64,000 nt of DNA from a bacterium. GTDB lineage: Bacteria > Bacteroidota > Ignavibacteria > Ignavibacteriales > Ignavibacteriaceae. Location of the stretch: contig JADJWC010000001.1 of assembly GCA_016716565.1 (NCBI GenBank), positions 62,001-126,000 on the forward strand, read 5' to 3'. This document shows, one piece after another, positions 35,771 to 43,940 of this stretch (positions within the stretch are counted from its first letter, which is position 1; the number at the start of each line of letters is the position of its first letter). The position numbers and the translations under genes were made by a program. Below the pieces are notes generated by a model. It ran no database searches. It had not been told where the DNA came from and saw only the letters and a list, made by a program, of their open reading frames with translations.

Positions 35771-38626
35771 TTATTTGAGCAGCACCATCTTCCGGGTTTC
35801 AGTAAACCCTCCTGAGACTAACCTGTAGATGTAAGTGCCGCTTGCAAGATCTTGTGCGTTCAATTCAACCTCATAAACTCCGGGTTGCTTAACTTCGTTA
35901 ACAAGTGTGGATACTTCGTTACCGAGCATATCATAAAGCTTTACAATTACTTTTGCTTCATTGGGCAGCTGATATCTTATTGTTGTGGAGGGATTGAACG
36001 GATTAGGATAATTTTGATAAAGTGAATAGCTGACCGGTAGCGCATCCACTTCAATAATATCTGAATATACGAAACTGCCATCGTTGTCTGTTTGTTTCAG
36101 GCGGTAATAAAACTTATTCCCCCCAATTAAATTGTCATCAATAAAGGTATAATCTTTTGGTGCTTCTCTGTTTCCGCTTCCATTGACAAAACCTAATATT
36201 ATCCAATTATTTTTGTCTGAACTGCGTTCAATTTCAAAACCATAGTTATTCACTTCGGTTGCAGTCTGCCAATTGAGAACAACCTTATTACCGGATACGT
36301 TGGCTTTGAAAGAAATAAATTCGACGGGCACTACATTGGCGAATTCAACAGTGGCTGAACCAAGTGAAACAAACACACCGCTTCCTGAAATATAGTTTGC
36401 AGTGTATTCCGATACTTCCTGGGATATTGATGATAACCAGAATTTATAGCTAATCGGATTTCCATTAATAAAACCATCTATTATGGGTGTTCCCGGATCA
36501 TCTGTTGATGCTTTAATAATTATATTTCCACCAACAGGAATTGGTTCGGTGAGAAGCACGGCTCCCACACAACGCTCACCGTCAAACACTGCTATTTCAT
36601 CACCGGCAATAAGACTTCCGCCGCCAATTAGTTCTACTCCTGTTACATAGATATCCATAACCATATATCCGCTACCGGACCACACCGGTGCGAAATGGAT
36701 TGTTGGAGGTGCTGGCTCGACAAAATATTTAATTATACTATTGTCTCCCGCAATCCAGCCTGTGTTTTCATTTAGAAAATGTACTGAAGACAAATTGCTT
36801 TCCGTTAACCCCGAATGAGATATCCAGTTAGTTCCCTGATCATCACTGCTTATTACTGTCCCGTCATTACCAACAATCCATACAGTATTCTGGCTGGTTA
36901 CCCTAACAGAATTTAATGTGCTGGAAGTGCCAATAATTTGTGATACCCAGTTTTCCCCTCCATCTGTTGACAACAAAGCTGTTCCATATTTACCAACGGA
37001 CATTCCTACATTGTTGTTATAGAAATGAACCGAATTTAAGTTAGAAGTGGTGCCGCTTGTTTTTGAAATCCAGCTTTCGCCCTCGTCAGTTGATTTCAAA
37101 ATGCTTCCGCTGTTACCAACTGCCCATCCATTATTGATATCAGCAAAAAATATACTGCGACTGCTCACAGAACTTTTCTTAGTCCAATTCGTTCCGCCGT
37201 TTGTTGATTTGTAAATACCAAGAGGTTCATAAGCGGCCAGTCCTGTATCCTGGTTTATAAAAAATATACTATTGCCGGAAATTCCACTCGTAAACCATGT
37301 AAGCCCGCCATCAGTAGTTTTGTATGCATTTCTATCATAAAAGCTAACCCAGCCGCTGTTTTCATTTATGAAAAAGATATTCGTTGATGATTTAGTAAAT
37401 GAATTGCCGAACTCAGAATTAGTAATCCAGCTTTTTCCGCCGTTGGTAGTTTTTAAAATTATTGGATAATACCAAATTCCTTTTCTATATCCGGCCGCCC
37501 ATCCAACATTTTCATTGATCATAAAAACGGAGGTGATCCAATCGCCTGCATAGTAAAGTGAATTTTTCCCGCTGAGAATTTGAAACCATGAAGATCCGTA
37601 ATTTTCAGTTGTATAAATAATACCGCTGTATCCAACAGCTAATCCTTTTCCGTTGCCATTTACAAAAACAGAAAGTAACCCTGTTTGTTCTGAATAACCA
37701 TATTTATTTTCCCAGGTTGCGCCGGCATCGGTAGTTGTAAAAATACTTCTCCACCAACCATCTCTCGTACCACCGACAGCAAATCCGCTATTCTGATCTT
37801 TGAAATAAATTGATCTTATACCTCTTTGATTATCAGTCGGATTGTCTTCTGTATAATGTTCAGACTGATCCCCTTTCTGAATAGCTCTCCATAAAGTCGT
37901 GGAAAACCATGTTATTCCGCCATCAGTAGTTTTACTGATATTTCCTGAATGATTAAGGAACTGACCTTCCGAACCAATGTAACCAGTGTTCGAATTTGTG
38001 AACTCAACACAGTTTAAAATCGGGGTTGATATATTACCTAATGATAAAGTTTTCTTTATCCAGCTAAGTCCACCATCAGTAGTTTTAAGAAAATTGCTTG
38101 AATCTCTGCCACCAACTGCATATCCTAAAATTGCATCCACAAAATCAACCGAATAAATATCGAAGTCAGAACCGGTGTTTTGAGTACTCCAGCTTGAGCC
38201 GCCATCGGAGGTTTTCAAAATAGTTTCATTGTAACCAACCACATACCCAATATTAGAATCAATAAAATGTATATCTGTTAAATTTTCTGTTGTGCCGGAT
38301 GATAGCCCAAACCAATTTGCGCCGCCATCAGTAGTTTTAATGATTAAACCATTCTCACCACAAATCCATCCTGTGTTTTCATTTATAAATTGAACCGATC
38401 GCAGTGTTGAAGAAGTTCCGCCGTTTTGTTCAAACCAATCGAGTCCTCCATTGGCTGTTTTCCTGATGAATCCATCTGAACCAACAATCCATCCCGTATT
38501 ATCCGTAATAAAAAAAGTTGACCAGAGATGATTGCCTTCGGGAACGGGGTTTTGATTAGTCCATTGAGGAAGCGTTATTGCTGTCGTCAGTAAAAAGATA
38601 TTCAACAGTAAAACTAATTTTCTCAT
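35771..38626 (-). CDS. Large secreted YCF48/BNR-type propeller protein with T9SS sorting domain
   Basis: 951 residues from the ATG at 38626 (preceded by AGAGAG; an ATG 51 bp upstream lacks a site). After a signal peptide, thirteen repeats of the G-W-x-x-G ... K-T-T-D-G-G-x-x-W form (for example NENTGWICGENGLIIKTTDGG) fill about residues 20-640, enough for two seven-bladed propellers. Then come a beta-sandwich with FDGERCVGAVLL, a fibronectin-III-like domain (SFKANVSGNKVVLNWQTATE) and a T9SS type A domain from YQNYPNPFNPSTTIRYQL to MVLLK. Probably a surface or released binding protein of unknown ligand. Confidence 0.88.
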   Translation of the reverse strand: MRKLVLLLNIFLLTTAITLPQWTNQNPVPEGNHLWSTFFITDNTGWIVGSDGFIRKTANGGLDWFEQNGGTSSTLRSVQFINENTGWICGENGLIIKTTDGGANWFGLSSGTTENLTDIHFIDSNIGYVVGYNETILKTSDGGSSWSTQNTGSDFDIYSVDFVDAILGYAVGGRDSSNFLKTTDGGLSWIKKTLSLGNISTPILNCVEFTNSNTGYIGSEGQFLNHSGNISKTTDGGITWFSTTLWRAIQKGDQSEHYTEDNPTDNQRGIRSIYFKDQNSGFAVGGTRDGWWRSIFTTTDAGATWENKYGYSEQTGLLSVFVNGNGKGLAVGYSGIIYTTENYGSSWFQILSGKNSLYYAGDWITSVFMINENVGWAAGYRKGIWYYPIILKTTNGGKSWITNSEFGNSFTKSSTNIFFINENSGWVSFYDRNAYKTTDGGLTWFTSGISGNSIFFINQDTGLAAYEPLGIYKSTNGGTNWTKKSSVSSRSIFFADINNGWAVGNSGSILKSTDEGESWISKTSGTTSNLNSVHFYNNNVGMSVGKYGTALLSTDGGENWVSQIIGTSSTLNSVRVTSQNTVWIVGNDGTVISSDDQGTNWISHSGLTESNLSSVHFLNENTGWIAGDNSIIKYFVEPAPPTIHFAPVWSGSGYMVMDIYVTGVELIGGGSLIAGDEIAVFDGERCVGAVLLTEPIPVGGNIIIKASTDDPGTPIIDGFINGNPISYKFWLSSISQEVSEYTANYISGSGVFVSLGSATVEFANVVPVEFISFKANVSGNKVVLNWQTATEVNNYGFEIERSSDKNNWIILGFVNGSGNREAPKDYTFIDDNLIGGNKFYYRLKQTDNDGSFVYSDIIEVDALPVSYSLYQNYPNPFNPSTTIRYQLPNEAKVIVKLYDMLGNEVSTLVNEVKQPGVYEVELNAQDLASGTYIYRLVSGGFTETRKMVLLK

Positions 38627-38786
38627 ATTTCTCTCTATTCGAATTGAATATAAAATGATTGAATTTGTTTTTTGCATAGCACTAACTCAATCATCATACC
38701 ACGCAAAACTAATCAATATTTACAGAAATGTGTTTCTTTTTATTTCTATTATAAAAATATTGTATCATTATCAGCCATCATAAAAA

Positions 38787-38816
38787 ACCCCTCCTTTATA
38801 ATCTTAAAAGAGGGGT
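38787..38816 (-). terminator. Terminator behind the DUF4412 gene
   Basis: Stem ACCCCTC/GAGGGGT, extended inside by TTT/AAA, followed on the minus strand by TTTTTTATG. Confidence 0.82.
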
Positions 38817-38878
38817 GACATAAAAAGCAGATAACTAAAACAATACGTGCACCATAATTATTTTATTTCGATCAATCA

Positions 38879-39526
38879 TTACTCTGCATTCATAAGCATG
38901 TCCATATTCATTCCCGGCATTTCAAACTTTTTATAAGAGGATGGGGGAATAAATAAATCCGCATCTAATTCCTGAGGAACAACTTCGATAACATTAAATG
39001 TATTCATAACTTCTCCCTCGCTGTCATATTCAATTACCTGCAATGGGAAATAACCAGCGTCAAGAACTTCACTTTTCCAGCTGGGAATATTGAACTTCTG
39101 TTGATTTAAATCACCAAAAAGAATAAATCCACCCAAATCCTTTGTCATCCAAGCTTCACCTTTTCTGTCATCCTGCTGGAAAAGGAATTTTTCACATTTA
39201 TATCCCAGGAGATCTTTCGTTTCCCCTGTCTTCGTGTAACTTCCCGAACTCTTATCCATCTCGGGAAGCATAAAGTTTTCCATATATGCTTTTTGCTCAT
39301 CCATAATTATATACATCTTATTTGCATGACTATCGTAAACCATAGCCCCCTCCGATTCAGGAACTTCCATTCGGAATCGTAAATCTTTAACAGAATAGTC
39401 GATTACCTGCTTTTCTCCATCAGCTTCTACTTCCATTTTGATCTTACCTTCAAATTTTCCTTGAGCATAATTAAGTCCCGCTAATAGAAAAAATATTAAG
39501 ATGAACAATGCTTTTATTTTTTTCAT
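38879..39526 (-). CDS. DUF4412 exported protein
   Basis: 215 residues with a signal peptide (LFILIFFLLAGLNYAQ). The mature domain matches DUF4412: GKIKMEVEADGEKQVIDYSVKDLRFRMEV, MVYDSHANKMYIIMDEQKAYM, LGYKCEKFLFQQDD, WMTKDLGGF. A Met-rich C-terminus follows (FEMPGMNMDMLMNAE). The fold resembles LolA-like outer-membrane lipoprotein carriers in strand order, but its role is unknown. It lies 21 bp downstream of the 1072-residue T9SS protein and is probably co-transcribed. Confidence 0.82.
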   Translation of the reverse strand: MKKIKALFILIFFLLAGLNYAQGKFEGKIKMEVEADGEKQVIDYSVKDLRFRMEVPESEGAMVYDSHANKMYIIMDEQKAYMENFMLPEMDKSSGSYTKTGETKDLLGYKCEKFLFQQDDRKGEAWMTKDLGGFILFGDLNQQKFNIPSWKSEVLDAGYFPLQVIEYDSEGEVMNTFNVIEVVPQELDADLFIPPSSYKKFEMPGMNMDMLMNAE

Positions 39527-39547
39527 TTATTTCTCCTGTCTGATTTA

Positions 39548-42500
39548 TTATTTAATTAATACCATTTTCTTCGTTTGCACAAAGTTTCCTGATTGCAATC
39601 GATAAAAATAAACTCCGCTTGCAAATTCGGATGCATTGAATTCAGCTGCATATGTCCCTGAGGGTTTATATTCATTCACAAGCACAGCTACTTCTCTTCC
39701 AAGTATATCAAATACTTTCAGACTTACTACGTCGCTGTTGGGTAATGAGTATTTAATCGTTGTAGTTGGATTAAATGGATTCGGATATGATTGATAGAGA
39801 ACATATGTGTCCGGAATATAATTTTCACTATCATCAATACCAGAAACAGAGGATGATCCTAAAATATTAAATCCTTTGTTATTGTTATCGTGTATTTCTG
39901 TAATTGCATTTTCTTGATCCAAAACAGCATAAATTTTTGGATATGCTGGTAATCCATTAGGAAGAACCCATTTAAAGTTAACTTCAGATTTTCCCTGGAG
40001 CGGAACAACGCCATTAGTATTGACTGTGTTTGTTCCATTTACGCCTATAATTGGTGTTCCTCCGGAATCAGGATCTTCAAGATAGAATTTTACTGATACA
40101 GGAGATGAAGTCGATATCAAACTAAAATTCCGCACTCTTGCGGTAATTGTTAAAGTATCGCCAACCTGAGGTTTTCTTGGAACAAAAGTTATATCCTTTG
40201 TCTGAAATCTTTTTTCCGGATCTCCAAGTGCAAATCCTTTTTCTGGATCCAATCGCCATGGAAGAATAAACGCCGGGTCAGGAATATCTCCATAGGTTTC
40301 CTGCCACCAGGTTTCAGGAAATCCAGGCGGTGCTAACTCCGGTTGAACTGCATAGTCAACAACTAAAGCATCATTTGTACCCCAGTACGCATATGGAGTC
40401 ACTGCATACTTAACATCTCCGATGCTCATATTTACACTTCCCAGATGCACTTGCAAGTCGATTAAATTTTCAACTGTTGTGGTATGGGTACTCATTTTCT
40501 GATTATCAAATTTGAAAGTGCTTTCAAATCCGCCAAGCTCAACACCGGCATCAATACCCATATCCCGTGTTGTATCCGCTCCTGTTTCTTCAAAATCGGT
40601 TATCGATAAATTCCAGTCATATGATGAAGATCCATCCAGCGAAAACCTATCTGAAACATAACTTGCCCGGATAACCTGTGCAAGGTTTGGATTGTTAGAT
40701 AATGTATCATAGGGATAGTAAGAAAGAATATTACTTACTTCATGATCAGGAACATATTGCTGAGCGAAATAACTTTTACTTCCATACCATGTGGCTTGAA
40801 CATTCTTTGGCACTAATGCAAAATAGGATCTTCTGGAAAACTGTTCGTTTCCATGGAATACGGGATATTCCCAGATATCATAATCAGCAATAGTTGAATA
40901 GATTCTGTCATCTTCCCGAGCTTCGACCTCAACACTTACAGATATTGTTGTACGATTAGTCTGATCATTACTGAATTTTTTACCATACTTTCCGGTTGCC
41001 CAAACTTTATAGCTTGTTGAAACTCCAACACCCATCGGTGCTGCTTCTATTTCGCCTTCTACTTTAACTCCGGCAGAGACTGCCCAGTCATTACTGATTT
41101 CAGTTTTTACTTCAACTGATGATGTTGTCTGTTTTTTATATTTAGAATAAAAATCACAACTGCCTCCATTATAACATCCATTAACGTCATATATGTTTCC
41201 ATTAATCACATCAAAGTGAACTGGTGGTGCATTTAACAGAACAATTGGCTGAACGATACCATAATCATGATACAGTGACGGTGTTCCAACGGTAAAATCA
41301 AATCCATCGAAGTTACCAACCGTAATAGCATACTTGTGATAAACATCGTTCTGATTTTCATCTTCAAATAACCGGGCAAATGTTTTGTGGGTTCCGGTGT
41401 CAAGCGTAGAATCTTCAAAAGTAATAGCATAGGTTAGGAACCCTTTTCCTGCATGTGGAGAAACAGCAACAATGTTCTTAACAAGTAAAATGTCTTTTCG
41501 TCTATCCATATTCAGATCACTGATTTTAAGAAAATTATTGCTCTGAAGATAATCGCTGCCACCTCCGTTTGCTATCGGGATTAATGCTTCAGCAGTAAAT
41601 GAATAATCATCATTAACACTGGCAACACGAATCTGAGTACCTGCGGCAAACACTACTTCGTCACGCTTATTAAAGGTATCGTTTAAATCGCCTGCAGCCA
41701 CACAAAATTCCGTGAGCGAATTTGGATTATGAATTCCACTTAAAGTAAACTGTCCCCTTGGTCCGACAGATATTGATGTCAGGTTCTGCGAGACATTAAT
41801 TATATAATGATGCGATATGTGTGAATTATTAGATTTAACAACAGCACTAAATACCAGTTCATCATTCTCATCATCATCAAATTGTCCTTTAGCGGATGAC
41901 ATTATAAAATCCTGCAAACCTGTGGCATTTGATTTTGGTACATTTATGTTCGTCGTTCCCTTGGGTACAATTGTCACATTTTCAAAAGTATAAATCCGAA
42001 CTGTAATTGGGACGTATGTTGAAGTAACTCCTGTCTCCCAGCTGTAGGAGACAATTTCATCTACATTATCGTTGTTTAAATCGACTGTTTCTATAAAATA
42101 CTTTACGAAATGGGTAAGACTAGAACCAGCAACTTTTGAATTAGCAAATCTTCCAATCAATGATACTTGAAGCGTCGAATCAACATCATACGAACAAAAT
42201 ATAACTGAATCGGCAGCATCCCTGAATGCAATAACGAATTCATCATTGATATCGTTGTCAAAGTTTCCAGTTCTCACATAAATTTCTTCATCACCCTCTA
42301 TTTCTTCGCCAGCATCGAATGCGGTCGCGGAAGATCCAGTAAAGAAACCGGTAGTATCAAAATGACTGATCATTATTTCTATCTTCTGATTTGAATTCCC
42401 TGGTCGCCAGATCGAAACTGCATCATCATATGGATCTCTGTTGAACTGGCCTCTTGACACATCTACATAATCATTCCTGCCTTGTCGGTTGTCTTCACGA

Positions 42501-42766
42501 CGAAGGGTTTTTGTAATCATGGTATCAATATCTAGTGAGTCGTGTGGAATTAAAATGCCATCCGTTTTATATCTGTAAACCTTTTGATAGCTTTTATAAT
42601 TTCCTCCTCCAATATCTTCCATCCAAAGAAGAAAAATGTCCTGCGATTTAACTGTAACTGGTCCGGTTTCGTTAATACGGAATGGATCTTCTTGAGGTAA
42701 AGTTTTTATGGATGCAAGAAGAACGAACATGAAAATGTTTATGACAAGTAGTTGCCATTTTTGCAT
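39548..42766 (-). CDS. Large secreted multidomain protein with CARDB-like and T9SS domains
   Basis: 1072 residues. After a signal peptide, the first about 500 residues carry FG-GAP/VCBS-like acidic turns (RGQFNRDPYDDAVSIW, GNFDNDINDEFVIAF, GQFDDDENDELVFSA, ISDLNMDRRKDILLV). Residues about 545-810 form a separate domain with alternating Ser/Thr and hydrophobic residues (VKTEISNDWAVSAG, TTISVSVEVEARED). A CARDB-like domain follows (PRKPQVGDTLTITARVRNFS to KIYAVLDQENAITEIHDNNN), then a T9SS type A domain from YQSYPNPFNPTTTIKYSL to MVLIK. The N-terminal repeats suggest an integrin-like propeller. Central domain unrecognised; overall role unknown. Confidence 0.82.
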   Translation of the reverse strand: MQKWQLLVINIFMFVLLASIKTLPQEDPFRINETGPVTVKSQDIFLLWMEDIGGGNYKSYQKVYRYKTDGILIPHDSLDIDTMITKTLRREDNRQGRNDYVDVSRGQFNRDPYDDAVSIWRPGNSNQKIEIMISHFDTTGFFTGSSATAFDAGEEIEGDEEIYVRTGNFDNDINDEFVIAFRDAADSVIFCSYDVDSTLQVSLIGRFANSKVAGSSLTHFVKYFIETVDLNNDNVDEIVSYSWETGVTSTYVPITVRIYTFENVTIVPKGTTNINVPKSNATGLQDFIMSSAKGQFDDDENDELVFSAVVKSNNSHISHHYIINVSQNLTSISVGPRGQFTLSGIHNPNSLTEFCVAAGDLNDTFNKRDEVVFAAGTQIRVASVNDDYSFTAEALIPIANGGGSDYLQSNNFLKISDLNMDRRKDILLVKNIVAVSPHAGKGFLTYAITFEDSTLDTGTHKTFARLFEDENQNDVYHKYAITVGNFDGFDFTVGTPSLYHDYGIVQPIVLLNAPPVHFDVINGNIYDVNGCYNGGSCDFYSKYKKQTTSSVEVKTEISNDWAVSAGVKVEGEIEAAPMGVGVSTSYKVWATGKYGKKFSNDQTNRTTISVSVEVEAREDDRIYSTIADYDIWEYPVFHGNEQFSRRSYFALVPKNVQATWYGSKSYFAQQYVPDHEVSNILSYYPYDTLSNNPNLAQVIRASYVSDRFSLDGSSSYDWNLSITDFEETGADTTRDMGIDAGVELGGFESTFKFDNQKMSTHTTTVENLIDLQVHLGSVNMSIGDVKYAVTPYAYWGTNDALVVDYAVQPELAPPGFPETWWQETYGDIPDPAFILPWRLDPEKGFALGDPEKRFQTKDITFVPRKPQVGDTLTITARVRNFSLISTSSPVSVKFYLEDPDSGGTPIIGVNGTNTVNTNGVVPLQGKSEVNFKWVLPNGLPAYPKIYAVLDQENAITEIHDNNNKGFNILGSSSVSGIDDSENYIPDTYVLYQSYPNPFNPTTTIKYSLPNSDVVSLKVFDILGREVAVLVNEYKPSGTYAAEFNASEFASGVYFYRLQSGNFVQTKKMVLIK

Positions 42767-43013
42767 ATAGCCTCCGAATTAGTTTAATGAATTGAAATTA
42801 TTTTTTAAAGCCAGCGAACCATAACTCAATTCTATGACAGAGAAAGACACTAAGGAAAACAGGGGAGAAATTTCGGCAAGATAGCATAGCTAAGGCTATA
42901 AATACTTCCTTATGCATTTATTCTGAATGCAAAGTAAGTATTAAAATTGAATAATGAAAGAATATTTAAAAATTAATTAAAATTATTTCGATGAGTTTAT
43001 TATTAATGAAAGA

Positions 43014-43030
43014 GCAGACAAACAGTCTGC
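43014..43030 (-). terminator. Hairpin behind the CopD-like gene
   Basis: Stem GCAGAC/GTCTGC with a 5-base loop, followed on the minus strand by TCTTTCATT, a weak T-tract. Confidence 0.55.
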
Positions 43031-43064
43031 CCTATTCAAAATCATGTAAATGAACAAAATACAA

Positions 43065-43541
43065 TTACCACAACATTGAAGCACAGATTAATATTAATAT
43101 CCCGAGCGTCAGATTGGTCGTTGCGAGAATTTCAAGCTTCTTTTTAAAAGAGAAAAATTCTGGCAATGGTTTTTCGCCGGGTTTCGGCATATGCTTTCTT
43201 AAACCCGGAACAACAACCGCCCCAATCATAATGCCCACAGCAATTACACAGAGAATCAAAATATGCTTTATCGTTAGAATTATCCCGAAATGAGTTGTTG
43301 TGTTAAATAACATTTCTGAGGGCGTTTTCAGATAGCCGGTGATAAGAAGAATCAGTAACGCACTCCAGGCAATAATCGAAAATCTTTTCGCTATAATTCC
43401 CTGAAGCTTTCCTCCTTCGCCCTGATCAATCTTTGAAACGGCCGGCAGCAATACAAAATGAATATATACCATTCCTCCTATCCATATTGATGTCGCCAGC
43501 AGATGAAAAAAATTAATTACTCCGTTTGCCATAACTTGCAC
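43065..43541 (-). CDS. CopD-like membrane protein
   Basis: 158 residues with four membrane helices. INFFHLLATSIWIGGMVYIHFVLLPAV near the start matches the CopD/DUF4149-type pattern with conserved His12 or nearby His, and HFGIILTIKHILILCVIAVGIMIGAVVVPGLR holds a second conserved His pair. Such proteins are linked to copper uptake or electron transport. It is not adjacent to other copper genes here, although an exported cupredoxin is encoded at 46292. Confidence 0.8.
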   Translation of the reverse strand: MQVMANGVINFFHLLATSIWIGGMVYIHFVLLPAVSKIDQGEGGKLQGIIAKRFSIIAWSALLILLITGYLKTPSEMLFNTTTHFGIILTIKHILILCVIAVGIMIGAVVVPGLRKHMPKPGEKPLPEFFSFKKKLEILATTNLTLGILILICASMLW

Positions 43542-43940
43542 TCCTTTTGAAATTGATTTAGAATTTATATTTAAATGAGTTAACTAACCTAAAACCCGAA
43601 TTCAATAAATTCATGCTACAACTTAATTTAACAAATCAATAATAAATATTATTTACGTGTTTGACTACAGGTTTAGTCCCAAATAAAAAATTTATACGTC
43701 AACGCGTACTTAAAATATTATCATCTGGTGTGAAGTCGAGTTCGTCACACTGCTTCCGCTCAGCATAGAAAAACTCCTTTCATCAATATTAAGGAAAATT
43801 TGATTGACAGTTCAATCTTCTGAAATTATTTTTGGCCTGCACTTTTATCAGCATCTGCATAAATCAATTTTAGCTTATCATCTGTCCGAATGGCAATCGG
43901 ATTAACTGTTAATATTTTTCCCAGGTTTAAAGATTTATTT
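43542..43940. other. Divergent promoter region
   Basis: About 400 bp between the CopD-like gene (minus) and the TPR-PP2C gene (plus), so it should hold both promoters. A small inverted repeat GTGTGA/TCACAC at 43728-43750 is the only structure seen; it might be an operator. No ORF or RNA gene was recognised. Confidence 0.4.

Noticed and set aside
38627..38677. Longer start for the double propeller gene
   Set aside because: The upstream ATG has no ribosome-binding site and would place polar residues ahead of the signal peptide.
43890..43940. Longer start for the TPR-PP2C gene
   Set aside because: A normal signal peptide begins at the ATG at 43941; the added residues would spoil it.
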